Source of the DNA: Sitta carolinensis
Taxonomy: Eukaryota; Chordata; Aves; Passeriformes; Sittidae
DNA: 64,000 bases
Reading direction: 5' to 3'
NCBI GenBank assembly: GCA_032173965.1
Contig: CM063283.1
Location: 35,131,743 to 35,195,742 of the forward strand
The position numbers were made by a program, and so were the translations under genes. Shown in pieces: positions 51,701 through 64,000 of the stretch. Under the pieces are notes generated by a model, which saw only the letters and a list, made by a program, of their open reading frames with translations, made no database searches and had not been told where the DNA came from. How positions within the stretch are numbered: the first letter of the stretch is position 1; each line of letters begins with the position of its first letter.

Positions 51701-53444
51701 TAGAAGAAATTTTGTGTAGCTTGATGGCTCTGGCTGTTAAAGATCAGAGTTGCTTCCCGAACTGGCCTAATCTGTCAAACCTTGGGACAAAGGTCAGCAG
51801 GTACAGGTTGGACAATATATCTGTGGTTTTACTGTAATTTCCCGGTGAACTCCCATGAATAGAGCTGGAAGAAAAATGTTTTCTCATCTCAGTAAGTTCC
51901 CATTCTCAAAGGGAATTAAATATTCAATGTGCAGATGTTCATGAATTGGCAGTCTAAAAATGTCATTAAATATAAATCAACACTTCTTTTTAAAAAATAT
52001 TTTCACTGTTCTTTTGCATTACTTTGTAAAATAATTAATTTTGGTGCCTTTCAATACTATCCAGTATAGTTGTAAAAAAGACGATATTTTTAAAATGAAA
52101 AGATACTAATGAAAAAAATACTAATTTTAGGGCGGGGGGGATTTAAATGTCAAAGCATTTTTCCAAAACATTTTATCAAAAAGACTGTCTTTATTTAAAC
52201 AGATTTCACTTTGACTAACTGGCATTTTATAACAAAATACATCTACAGTGTAAAATTTGCTAGCAAGTTTAATCACAGATCTATGAAATACCGCTGTCTT
52301 GTATGATTAATGTTATCCACTGGAGCATTGCAGATAAATCTGTCTTTATGTCAGTGAGAGCTCCTGTAAATAGATGCAGACCCCTGAATTATCAGAATCA
52401 GTGGAAAGCGTGGAAAATTGATGCAAGAAGTAATTATATTAAAATATAGGGAGACAATAGGCCTGCATGAAATTTTGTCATTGCCCCTCTAAAAATTATC
52501 CATTAGTTTTCCATAACCCAAGTCTTTGAACTGCAACAAGTCATTGTCGTCTCAATTATTTTTGAAGTCCCTATGTAATGAGAAATACTTTCGAAACCTA
52601 CATATTCTAATACTTTGTTATACAAAAAGCATGAACATATTTTGTCTAGTGGTCAAGTGGCTTTTGTCTGACCACATGTAGAATCATACTGGAAATAGTG
52701 CATGTGGCAAAGGTGTGTCAAAACTTGCAGACCTTGACACCATGGGCCAGTTTAGGGGCCTTTTGTGTTATACTGGGCAAAGGGATGGTACTGGAAAAAT
52801 TTCAGTCTTTAGCTGAAAGCTGGTCTTTTTAAGACAATGTATAAAAGCAAACCCAGGTAGCCACCAAGCCTGAAGAAGAAGAGATCCCACTTCCATGGGC
52901 ATCATACTCTTCCCAATGGATGCTTCAGGGAAGCGATGACATGAGGTAAAATAAACTCTTGACTTCTGAAGGAAGAAGATTGGTACTTTCAACCCAACCC
53001 AAAGTGACTTTGGAAGGACAAGCATAATTTAATGGGGAAAAAGGTAAATAATAGTATCTTTTATTGTACAACAATTATAAGGTTATAATTTATGAGGGCT
53101 TTTTAGACAATTTTTTACGAATGTATAGTATAAAGACTGGACTAAGGATTTGGATAAATACATTGCTAAAATCCTAATGGGATAAACAAGGTGTTCTTAG
53201 TACCGTATGGTTAATATATTCTTTTTTTCTCACAAGAAGATTTTTGGGTATGCATCTCCATTTGCTTGATCCAGATATTTTTGTTTCCTTATGTTGAAAT
53301 GAGACACACTACTTCCTGGAGCCATTGTTTTCTCAATGTTTTAATTTAGTCTAAAAGATCAGGAACAGAAAATGAAATTTTCTTGATTATTTTTTGTGTT
53401 CCAAACCCACGGTTTTCTTTATAAAAATCTTGGCAATAGATCCC
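48721..53444. other. Non-coding stretch, nothing recognised
   Basis: AT-rich DNA with an A12 run near 48,897-48,908, a GTAGAATACT short tandem repeat near 51,252-51,272 and a TATG-rich patch near 51,131-51,153. Frames at 49,299-49,490 (plus), 50,925-51,254 (plus) and 52,768-53,025 (minus) lack recognisable domains. The blocks at 49,690-49,860 and 52,250-52,560 look like unique, non-repetitive sequence, but conservation cannot be judged from one genome. Confidence 0.6.
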
Positions 53445-54165
53445 AAGCACAAGTACCGGCTGGGCAGAGAATAGATTGAGTCTAACCCTGGAGAAAAACA
53501 CTTGGAGGCTGGATGAAAAGCTCAATATGTCTCAGCAATGTGTGCTTGCAGCCCAGAAAGCCAAAAATGTCCTGGGCTGCATCCAAAGCAGCAAGGACAG
53601 CAGGGGAGGCAGGGGATTCTGCCCTTCTGCTCTTCTTTGCTGAGAGAGACCACACCTGCAGTGCTGCACCCAGCTGTGGGGTCCCAGCACAGGAAGGGCA
53701 TGGACCTGTTGGAGAGAGTCCAGAGGAGGCCATGAAGACGATCAAAAGGGCTGGAATACGTCTCCTAGGAAGACGGACTGGGAAAATTGGAGCTGTTCAG
53801 CCCGGAGAAGAAATGGCTCTGGTGAGACCTTTGAGTAGCCTTCCAGTACTTAAAGGGGACTTACAAGAAGGCTGGAGAGGGACTTTTCAGAAGGGTATTT
53901 AGTAAGGGAACAAGAGGGAGTAGCTGTAAACTGAAACAGAGCAGGTTTATATTAGTTATTCAGAGAAAATTCTCTGAGGGTGGTGAGACACTGGAACAGG
54001 TTTCCCAGAGAAGTGGATTACCTATCCCTGAAGATGTTTAAGACCAGGCTGGATGGGGTTCTGAGCAACCTGGTCTAGCTGAACATTCCCTGCCCATGGC
54101 AGAATGGTTGAAACAAGATGACCTTTAAGGTCCATTCCAACCCAAACCATTCTATGATTCTATGA
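53445..54165 (+). mobile_element. CR1 LINE, 5'-truncated 3' end
   Basis: About 720 bases match the 3' part of avian CR1 in order: TACCGGCTGGGCAGAGA, AAAATGTCCTGGGCTGCATC, CAGCTGTGGGGTCCCAGCAC, GAGTCCAGAGGAGGCCATGA, GGGTGGTGAGACACTGGAAC, CCCTGCCCATGGCAGAATGG, and the terminal AACCATTCTATGATTCTATG. The end consists of the ATTCTATGA-type octamer repeats characteristic of CR1, so the 3' terminus is intact, while everything 5' of the last part of ORF2 is absent, the usual result of incomplete reverse transcription. Small indels leave only short frames (53,513-53,902 plus; 53,482-53,745 minus), so it is dead. This is the clearest mobile element in the window. Confidence 0.95.
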
Positions 54166-55866
54166 CCAAGATGAATAAATTTAAAGAGGACAGTATTTTA
54201 CAGCTGCTCTGATTCTTAACTTCCTAATGACACAAAAGGCTAGTATTTTCTCATGTATCTATTGAACACGTAGATCAACAGTATGGCCTGAACACAAAGT
54301 TACATTCACAGATATACGTGAAAAATTTTGAATCCCTAGAATCTTTTCTTAAGGTATTAGATTTAGATAAGAAAATATGTCTCCTCACACCTAATTAAAG
54401 CCTTTTAATTTCTCTGTAGTAACTTTAACTGAACAAGATTAAAAGCCAGCCAAAAGAAATAACAACAGGGACAGTCAAGTCAGCATGTCAAGGGAGTCTT
54501 GTTTACAAACTATAGCCAACATCAATTTATTTCTGGCTTCAATTCCTGACCTCCACTTTAAAAGCAATTACTCATAAATGACAAATCTTATGAAGTCTGA
54601 AGACTGGCATGTTACAGATCTTGTAAGTATAATAACCATATATTTACTCATCCTAAAATCTTCATTTGGCACCTCCAAAATGCCAGGCAGATTTAGCAGC
54701 CAGATGCCTGTTTATGGAACTGATACATGCAAATAATATTTGTAAGCAGTAAATTGGCATTCTAAGATGCTGTCTGTAGAAAAAAAAAAAAGAGGCAAAA
54801 ATATATTCTAGACTTGCATATGCTTTTATTACTACAGAAACACCATAATCAAGACTATTGTCTCTAGACAAAAGTATTTTTTTCCTTTTTCTTCCACAAA
54901 AAAATACATCAATGATCCATAAATGCCTTCTCTGCTGGAAGTCCAAAAGTCTCTGAGACTGCAGTAGTAAAACAGGACTTGCTTGATTATCCTGTTATTC
55001 TTTTCAAATGCACTGCTTTTTTTTTCCAGAGCAATCAAATGTTTTCAACTTTCTGAACATTTGCAATTCTTATTATTTTCTGTTGTTTATTCCACAGAAG
55101 TTTTAATTCCATCACTGTGCCAATAAAAATGTGGGGAACATAGGTGGAGAATAATATATATATTTTGAACTGAGTAAGAATAGCAGATGCCATCTCTTTG
55201 CCAATGTAAATATGTGGTGTAGTTTATCCAGTAAACGTGATACAAATCATTATTATTTTGAAGTAACCAAGATGAAACTTTGCTGTTCACTCCCTTTTGC
55301 TGTAGAAAAAAAAACCCTTTTCTGAGAGCTACTGTGTATTTCCCTATTTAAATTCTAGTTAGTGTTTGTCAGAGACAGGCATCACAGATACTTTTTTCTA
55401 ATACTGACACTAGTAGCAATCAGAAAAAGACTTTAGTTTATTGGGCACATTTCGATTTACAAGTAAATTCTCAGCTAACAGCTTTATTTTTCTTGTTGGT
55501 ATCCCATGGAAATTGATGGCTGACAAGAGTTTGAAATTAAAATGCAGTCAAACTAAAATATCCTCAGAACAAATAAATTATGTATTACCATTGAAATACT
55601 TAATTTCATTGCACATCTTTTAAATACTTAACATAGAATTAACAATAACTTTATATTACAGAGGACCTGTCTAGCATTCATTAGTATTATGCGTAAGAAT
55701 CTTTTGAAAGTAATTAAATAATAGAAGACATGATTCACTATTTGTTTTAATGATATATTGAAAAAGAGACAAAGTTATTTGACTTCTGTTTGTGGCTGTA
55801 TTTGTGGTATCCTGTTCCTATTTTGTTAGTTTAATCCAACCCGCTTTTGTTTGACTTTTGCATTAC

Positions 55867-55894
55867 ATATCCCTAGGCCAGGGATATCCCCTGG
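55867..55894. repeat. Interlocking palindromes
   Basis: ATATCCCT (55,867-55,874) and AGGGATAT (55,880-55,887) form an 8-bp hairpin with a 5-base loop. The right arm also belongs to the perfect palindrome GGGATATCCC (55,881-55,890), flanked by CCA and, after one extra C, TGG. GGGATATCCC fits the general kappa-B binding pattern GGGRNNYYCC; function is not implied. Confidence 0.8.
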
Positions 55895-58800
55895 TGATGC
55901 TAAGTCATGCCTGGGGTGCAGTGCTGAAGTGGTTCCCTGGCCTTCTGTTGTGTAGAGGTATAGATATATCCTGAGGATCTTGAAAAATAAAAACAGGGCA
56001 AGTACAGGGATACATTAAAACATTTAGGTGTATTCAGGTGCCCAGCAGTAATCAGGAAGCACATGAAAGCCTCACCTACTTACAGATTTTCACATAAAAT
56101 GTTCTTCCCACCCCAATAAAGTAATTATTAAAATATATCTGTAGGTAAAACTGTGGATTTGTGTCCCATAAGGGTCCACTTAAGTCTTATGTGATGGACT
56201 ACTGAGAGTCTCTGAGATGTCTGTGGATCCTGCCATGTGAGAACTGGTTGAGTTTAGGTTGATTAGGAAGACAGAACAAGGAGCAGGTAGGACCCCATAT
56301 TCATTGTTAGCTGGAGTTGCCTCTAGTTCCTAGCAGTTTATTTTGTTTCCTTGTCTCCTGTAAAATAATAGCTTGTTGAGTACATAGATTTATCTAGCTG
56401 TATTTATGTATATGAGTAAAAATGAATTGCTGAACTCTGCACAAATACTGAAAAACACTGAAGGAAAACTGAGTTGAAGCTATTATTTGCATTCTGTTTG
56501 CAAGTTTCATGGTATTATGGTCCCCTTTTTTGCAGAAATTAATCTACAGCGTAGATCAGGAGTATAAGCCTGGTCTTCCAGCAAGATACCTTTCACCAGG
56601 GTAATTTTTTTTCCAGTCTTCAGTCTGTTTCTTGTTCTTATTTTTCCCCAAAGCCTTTAAGCATGGTTGGGAACCAAGAGGTTTGTTCATCCTCCATCCC
56701 ATGTCTGAAAGAGCATTCCCCAAAAGTGTACTCCACCAAGTGTATAAAGCATATTCATGTGAGTGAGGAGCATCTATGTAGGCATTTGGTCACCTTTGTG
56801 CCCTGATACACATACTTGTTCCTTTGCAGCACCAGACATGTCTATGAGAAGACAGAAGCTGTTTGCATTTTGTACATGCAATGGATGCATGGGATACCAT
56901 GTGACAAGGAAGATGCTAAAGAGTCATTCCGTCTTAAGTGAATAAAAGTGGCTCCATCCCCAATTTACATTTTAGCCCCCAGGGAATCTTTCTGTGCTCT
57001 ATTTCACTGATCCATGGAAGGACTCATTATGGAAGCTCTTCTGGTGGACAGGACATACTCCCACAGGTAGCAAACATCAATCAGGCCTTTAAGACATTCT
57101 GATATCAAAGAAAACACAGCGTCCTTGGACACAGCCCACGCTGAACTCAAGCTGGGTATAAGCCCATGAATGGGCATGAGCATTCAAGGAAATCTGTGTT
57201 GGTAAGCAGACAGGATGATGGACATTAAACTGTCTGTAACTTTCACTGGGTATATTCCCAGAAATAAGTAATCACATTAGAACTGATTATGATCTCTCAT
57301 CTCCAACAATGTAAAATAAGTTTAGGAACCCATAAACAGTCAGAACCGTTGTTTATGAGGAGTCCACAGAAATGTGTTTGAACTGCAATTGTCTTGCTCA
57401 GAACATTCTTAGAAGCAGGCTTTTCACTCTCCACTTACATTTAACTATAAAAAGAAGACCTTTCAATAGCCTTGGAGCATGCACAGAATCCAGGAAAATC
57501 AGCTCCAAACTTGAAAAGAACACAGCACAGGGCTTTTGGTAGATTATAACACTGAACAGATTTTAAAGAAAAGTTACCTGGATTAAAGTAGAAATTGTAA
57601 GTATCAAATTGGAATAGAAGATAACATTGAAGAAATGATAATTGATTAAACCTCAGGTGAGATGGATTTTACTCATATCTCTTTATTTCCTGATAATTTT
57701 TTGACTCTTACTTCATACCTCTTTGTTTTGTCCTACACACAAGATAAGATATTGCATTCCTTCCTTGTTAATGTTTTCTGTTTAAAATATAGTTTCTGCC
57801 AATAATATCTCTGATGAAAAATGCATGAACTGTGACATCTCTATACAAACTCTTTGGTGATTCCAGTCCATAGTTCTGCAATCCAAGAACAATCACGAAC
57901 AAGCACAATGAAAACCAGAATCTGTGGATACTCAGTGCAAAGCAAAAGAGAAGTGGTATGGAAATAAAGACTGATAATCAAAATCATTTCAAACGACATT
58001 GCATACCAGACAAAACCCATAAAGCTCTCTCTTGTTTTAATAGCAACTGAAGCATCTCTCAGTAAATTCATCACCTAGTGCCATCAAATTTACTGGAACA
58101 CCTAAGCCTGTGTATCATATGAAAGTCGAGGTACTGATAATCATGATGGAGTCAGTAGTCAGGTCTTCCTAATTCCTACACTTCGTCATCATCCATCATA
58201 GTTAGATAAATTCTAAGAATTCTGGACATGAACTGATGCAGCTTCAATTAGCATTCAAATGTTATATTGCTCAAGTTATTATTCTCCCCCTACAATTTTC
58301 ATCTATTGATGGGCTCTGATCCTAACTATGTGTATTGCTGTAGGCCTCAGATCTTTCTTTCAGCTACTATTGAGTTACCACTAGCAGTAACACACAAATC
58401 TGAAGTTCATTTATTTTGTTATTTCACAGTCACCCAAATCCAGCCTAGTATTGTGGTTATTACCTTTCTGATAATTGTGTCCACTGCATATATGTGTAAA
58501 GTTATACAACCCATTTATTATTGATAATAGAAAGAATCTATACAGGGAATACCCCATTTTGCAGGGCAAAAGAAAAGAAGAAGAGGTTAGATATCTGCAC
58601 CAAGGGCTCAAACTGCAAAGATTTTATAAGATGGTTTTTCTTGGTCTTCAGTGGTCAGTCCCCAAGAGACTCAAATCTGTAAAATTAATAAGCTTGTTGC
58701 TCAATTGTACTGTCAATAGGAGAAAACAACTGATGCATTTGAGCTTGTTTATTTTTAGCTTGATGCAAAGCCATGTTAGGTACAATCCCATTTTTCAGAG

Positions 58801-61636
58801 TGAGTGAAATCCCATGTTATCAGAAAAGCTAGAGCTGTTGTGTCAGACTGATGGAGCTTAACTTGTTTAGCCTGACAGATGTTGCTCAGGATCAAAAGAC
58901 TTGTATGTAAACAATGGCGTATCTTCAAGGTCAGGAAAACTCTAGGGAAGTTGTCTTGGTGTGATGTAGGATAGAAGGAAGAGGCATGTTAAATGTGTAG
59001 ATGAACATAGCTGTCTGAAACAGGAGGATAGCTTTCATAAGGATGAGTCCCAGGACATAAGACAAGTCCAGTCAGGCAAGTGCAGCAATACTCTGCTGCT
59101 CATTCATAAGATCACTACATGATGGCCTCTTATTTTTAGTAAATCCTTAGCTTAAATCCTACTCTTTTTTCTCACTGCTTCTCTAGGATGTTGCAAGACA
59201 GATTCTTTCTGTATTTCCAAGATCCTCTTATTTTGCAGTATAAAAATGGTACAATCTTTAAATAATTGTCTTCAGTATTTTTTAACAATCTGGAAGAAAA
59301 CGTAATAATTTCTGGACAGAGACCTTAGTGTTGAGTTGCTAGTGTAAAAATATGGACTATCTTTCCATTGTGAGCATTGTTATTATGAGATTTTGAGCCC
59401 CCAGTCTTTGAAAATTTTATTCCAGGGAGCACAGAAACACTGGAGAAAGACTTTGGAGTAAGTCTATGTTTCTTTTTCCAGCTTTAAAATGTGTTTCACC
59501 CCAAAGCTAATAACCATCTAGTAAAAGTCTGAGTGATCTCAAAAAATGAGTGATGTTTATATTCGGATGACTATCTAGTCATTTTAGCCACACAGTCAAG
59601 CATTTTTGCTAGCATTTCTTTAATAAATAGTATCTCTTGAAGACTTTTCCCTTGGTTATTTAACTAACAGTTTACTTCTTATTTCTCTCTATTTTTTTTT
59701 CCTAAGCAGAGTGTAACTATGTGAAAGAGCAGAATGTCAATTCTTGTTCCATTTCTGTGTTTGATCTCTTCTTTCTAGAACAGTACCTAGCAGGCACAAA
59801 GATACCTGTCAATACTGGACTGAAGGCTGTAAAGACAGGCAAAGACTATGGCAGATATATGGATCTCTAAGCAGCTAATACAGTTCATTGGAAGCTATCA
59901 TTGTAGAAGAAAGGAGGGACAACTGCAGACCATCTTTATAATCTTCTACAGATCTTCACACTAAAATATTTCAATAGATAGGCATCCAATTCTCTGACCC
60001 ACATAGAAAAAATGCAATTTTGTCATAAACATTCATATTTGACCAAATGAAAGTGACATTACTGTAACTAAAAGTACTGAATGCAGTCAGTCCAACTGCA
60101 TTACATCTAAGACCTTTCCTGGTTATGAAATATTTATATCCAAACCAGAGATTTCTTGTCTGTTTTAAACAAGCTGATAACTCTGAAGACTTTTCAAAGA
60201 TTATCATGCAAATGTCTAGTTGCTTCTAGCAATGTTTTTTTTTCCTTCACAAAAGTGAGAAACAGGCCAACTTTTCCCATCTCTAGACTGTAGTTCAGTC
60301 TGCTACAAATGTTGCATAAACAGGAAATTTGACATTTCCAGCTATTGGCTGCAATTTGTAATCCATTTCAGAATTGTGAAGTCACTGGGATGACATTTCT
60401 TTGAATGTCACAGTCGTGTTGGTGGAATTAATGACAGCATAAGAAAAAAGTGAATTAATAGTATGATTATTGACCACTACTCAGACTCAGTGTTTTAAGT
60501 ATCACAGAGACTGAAATGATATTGCACAGCTTCATAATCCAGAAAATCATGTGTGACTGATGTTGAAAATTTGTCTTCTGCTGCTGAGCACGTAGTGTTG
60601 AAAAGCTGGACACACAAGCAGAAACTGGAGAACTACCAAGACATCTAATGACTTTTCATATGTAAATTTTACTACCTACATCAGCACAAACTGCCCATAG
60701 AACATTAACTGCCTTCAGAATATACTTGGATGAGGTAATACATTTCTTTTTATTTAGCTACAAAGAAAAGGTCTACTATTAATGCTTAATTATGGAATCC
60801 TTTGAAAGTCAATTTTTCTCCATCATTGTAAATACAAGTTAAGACAAGTTATTTTATGATAAATAACAAGAGCCCTATTCAGGTAAAAGAGGAGCTCAAA
60901 TTTTATATTGCATTCATCTGATATCTCAATGTTTAAGCATTAACAAAATATTTATCCCAGTCAGTACCATCCTCTCTGTATTAATCAATTGAATATTCAA
61001 TTAAATTTGCCGTACTTGTCCTAACAATTTCTACTTTCAGAGGACTAAAATATTTTTTCCTCTGAATGCATAAGTGTGCTACAGAAGAGGTCAAAGGAGA
61101 GTTGGACATTTTGTTCTTTTCAGTAAGGTCATCTGAAGAGTAAAAATAAGTTTATTTGAAATTTATATGAGCAAAAGTTTTTATTTCCTGCTAATACAAT
61201 CTGCAAGGAAATAAAGTTCCCAGCTATAGGTTTGATCTTTCTGCTGGCTATATAAACACTTTAGTTGGTAGCTAATATTCATATTTTCAAACTTTTTTGT
61301 GCTACTTTAAGTATCGTTAACATTCTTAGCATGATTCCTAAAGAATCAGGCTTATGTGGTGACTGTCTGATTGTCCTTAACTTCTGAAAATTAATTCACT
61401 GCTCACCCGGATTTGAGTCAAAAGAAGAGGACCCTAGCTGTCAGTTGGACTTAGAGATATGTTCTGGGAAGAGAAAGGAAACCTGTACCAGCCCTCACTA
61501 AGAGAAACACTGCTGAATGAAAATAGGCTTTTCTAGACAGCTGTGAAGCCATGTGGGGAAACAATGTGAATGCTCTAAACAGGAACAAAAAATTTTATCA
61601 GAACTTCTATCAACCCTAAGATTCAAATGCAGAGTG

Positions 61637-61655
61637 AAAAAAAAAAAAAAAAAAA
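61637..61655. repeat. Homopolymer A run (19 bases)
   Basis: Nineteen consecutive A, with no polyadenylation signal immediately upstream and no recognisable retrocopy before it. Confidence 0.9.
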
Positions 61656-64000
61656 GAGTCTGGTCAATTTTGGAGCTCTCATTACTGTTTTTTGAAGATT
61701 TTCCTGACAATCTTGTTGAGATGAAAGCTGAAATAGTGGAGCTTAATGCTATAGCAAATGATGGGCTTCATAACAAAATGCACAGACATGGAATCCCAGG
61801 TCCCACCAGGCACTAGCAATTATCCCATATAATTACTCTTAAGTATCAAATATATTTAATCCCCTGTAGGGTCCCCCTTCATGCTGTACCTTCCAAGTGT
61901 TATATAAAGAGGGAGGATGAGACTCCTAGGTGGTGCTAAGCTTTGCTGTCCAACAGTTTGATTGACCATGAAGTGATAAGTATGTAGCAGAACAGAGAAG
62001 GCTCCTTCCAGTTCTCCCTTCTCTTGCTGCGTGTAAAAACGGTTACATGAGGCTCCATGAAACATATTTCAGCTGCTGGAGAGCTCTGTAGATCAGGAAA
62101 CAGATTTTTTTGCCTCTTCCTGTGAATCTTGAGAAGCATTCTATAGGAAATTTACATATAAGTGATTCTTCAAGGGGAGACTTCTTTGTCATTTAAGTCT
62201 GACTTCTAATAGATAGCCAAAATAATGGAAAATTTCATTGCAATTACAAGTTTTACTGGCAAAGGATTAAGACTGGAGTTAAAGTAACTTATTTCATGTT
62301 CTAACATTCATTGAGAAAATCTGAAAAATGAGTGTATAATTGTTTATCCATACCCTGTAAACACCATTTAAAACCTTCAAAATGTTAATGTGAATGCAAA
62401 TCCTAATTTTTTCCCTCAGGAATAGAAAATGTGTCTGAAGTTCATGCCAGAAATCTCATGCTGCTAAGGTTTTATTACCTGAAATGCAGAACTTAAGACT
62501 ATTAATTTCCTTAAAGATAGTGCAGTAAATGTCATTTATAGATGGAACATAAAATTTCAGGGTTTAATACAACGGTCACTGGTCTGTAAAACAAGAACAG
62601 CAACAGTGCAAGGGATTAAGAAGTTATTGCAAATAAAAACAATGGAAAAAGTGCAGCTGTAATCATTCTTAGTTATCAAGAAATAATAGTGTGCTGGTTC
62701 TTTAAAAATACAGTTTCTATATCCATGTAAAATAGCAAACTTTCCAGATTCTTTGTGTTGGCCAAAGAGAAGCTGAAGATAGTGCTACAAGTTAAAATAA
62801 TTACAAGCTGTTAGGGAAGACATCTTAGCAGAAATTGCATGAAAAGGCCTCATAGAAACACTGCACTGTCCCATGAATGCATCACTTCAGAGCATCAAAG
62901 CACTGTGTAAACGTTAGAATATGTTAATCATAGTCCTTTAATTGGTAACACAAAAATAAAATCTCCCTCCCTTGCAAATGCAGTAGAGTTCTAATTTCCC
63001 TTGCCACATACAAGGCACTGAAGAGAGAAGTCATATAGTCATTCAGAATAAATCAGGAGACTCTGTACCAGCTTACCAGGCTGTACAAAATATCATTTGG
63101 ATAGGAAAGAACATGTGATATAAGAAAGAAATTAAAATAAATTTAAAAAAGTTAAACAGCTTGCTTTAGACAAGCAGATTTTTTTCAATATTTACTATTT
63201 CAATATTTATTTTTCACATGTGTTGATTCTCTTTAGATCTTCCACCTGCTTCAGTTATGCTGCTTTAAGATCTCGGGTGATAGGGGAACAGCCTGTACAA
63301 AGGAAGAGAGTTTGATGCCTAGTGCTACTGAAAATGGTTTGAAAGTACAGCTGCAATCCAGTCTACCTATCCAGATATGTGACGAGGTGCACTGTTTCAC
63401 CTAAAAAACCTCCTAAAGCAAGCAACTTGCCTCGTCAAGAGAATGAGAAAGATCTCTCTGATTTGTGCAGAGGGAAAACACTACTCACCTATTTTAAGCA
63501 TCTGTTTTTCTGATGTAGTCTATAAGGAACAGTGTCTGTTTAGTGATGATGAGTGTCTTTGGCATACGAGCCTAGCATCAGAGCCCTCCCAAATTCAGAA
63601 GGTGAAAGACACAGAATTCTCCTTCCAGCTCCCAGACACTTCTTGTCTTCAGCTGCTGAGAGTGTAATGTCTCATGTATGAAGCTTAGAGGGAGTTGCAC
63701 CTTGAGCTTATCTTCCCTTGCCCAAGTCTGTGGCCTAAAGTCTGCATGAAGTTTCCATTTCTCTCTCTCTGGCTCCTTGGAGGTTTTCTTTCCTCACTGT
63801 GCAATATTACAGACTCACCAGGAGGGTGGGAAGGTCCTGCCCTGGATATCGCATAGCTTCATCACTCAGAGAATCTTCTGAGATATTTTAACTGTGGCAG
63901 CATCTGCTCTCACACTGGGAAAAGGATGTGAATTTGGGTCTTATGAAATTCATTGCATTTGGGCACCATGTCCACAATACAGTGTGTAAAGATGTATTAT

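Larger units (their letters stand above)
54166..64000. other. Non-coding stretch, nothing recognised
   Basis: Nearly 10 kb of AT-rich DNA. The longest frame is 58,475-58,807 (plus, 110 codons) and has no recognisable domain. Structured items are limited to interlocking palindromes at 55,867-55,894 and an A19 run at 61,637-61,655, which has no upstream AATAAA. Confidence 0.6.

Noticed and set aside
52250..52560. Conserved non-coding element
   Set aside because: It looks like unique sequence, but conservation cannot be judged from a single genome, so no claim is made.
57841..58074. Hydrophobic 77-codon minus frame as a small membrane protein
   Set aside because: Short, no promoter or splice context, and such hydrophobic frames are expected by chance in T-rich DNA.
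61553..61816. Processed pseudogene ending in the A19 run
   Set aside because: No AATAAA upstream of the run, no recognisable protein before it, and the frame simply reads through the A run as lysines.

Overview
This window looks like nuclear DNA from a bird, probably a songbird, and it appears to be entirely non-coding (intergenic or deep intronic). The bird call rests on CR1 LINE fragments, one ending in the avian CR1 3' signature of repeated ATTCTATGA-type octamers, on several long terminal repeats (LTRs) that I recognise as avian endogenous-retrovirus families, and on the lack of any mammal-type Alu or L1 sequence. Songbird is inferred from the LTR types as I remember them and is less certain. 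No open frame reads like a conserved protein. The longest frames (up to about 255 codons) lie inside LTRs or GC-rich repeat debris, and I found no rRNA, tRNA, CRISPR array, operon or phage structure.

Layout. 1-10,100 is ordinary AT-rich sequence, broken by a 41-base T run (4486-4526) and a GC-rich block (7985-8440) that holds a symmetrical pair of E-box/GATA motifs. 10,105 to about 11,380 is an LTR (sense strand minus). 11,380-26,210 is mostly featureless, with a TG microsatellite (20,592-20,636), a very weak retroviral-like patch (22,030-22,340) and a perfect 15-bp inverted repeat (22,748-22,790). 26,214 to about 26,760 may be another LTR. 26,760-37,410 is featureless apart from short repeats.

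37,415-38,828 is a mosaic of CR1 pieces joined to a minus-strand LTR. 40,845-40,990 is a minus-strand CR1 piece. 44,424-44,956 is a second LTR of the same general family as the one ending at 38,828. 46,954 to about 48,720 is a second copy of the LTR family at 10.1 kb and carries a 39-bp minisatellite. 53,445-54,165 is a clear plus-strand CR1 3' end. The last 10 kb is featureless apart from a short palindrome cluster and an A run.

No genes here can be said to work together. The history visible is retroelement insertion (CR1, LTRs), decay, and local tandem expansion. I saw no evidence of an undescribed biological system. The best items for a second look are the E-box/GATA palindrome near 8.3 kb, the LTR minisatellite near 48.1 kb, the paired LTR copies, and the CR1/LTR junction near 38.28 kb.
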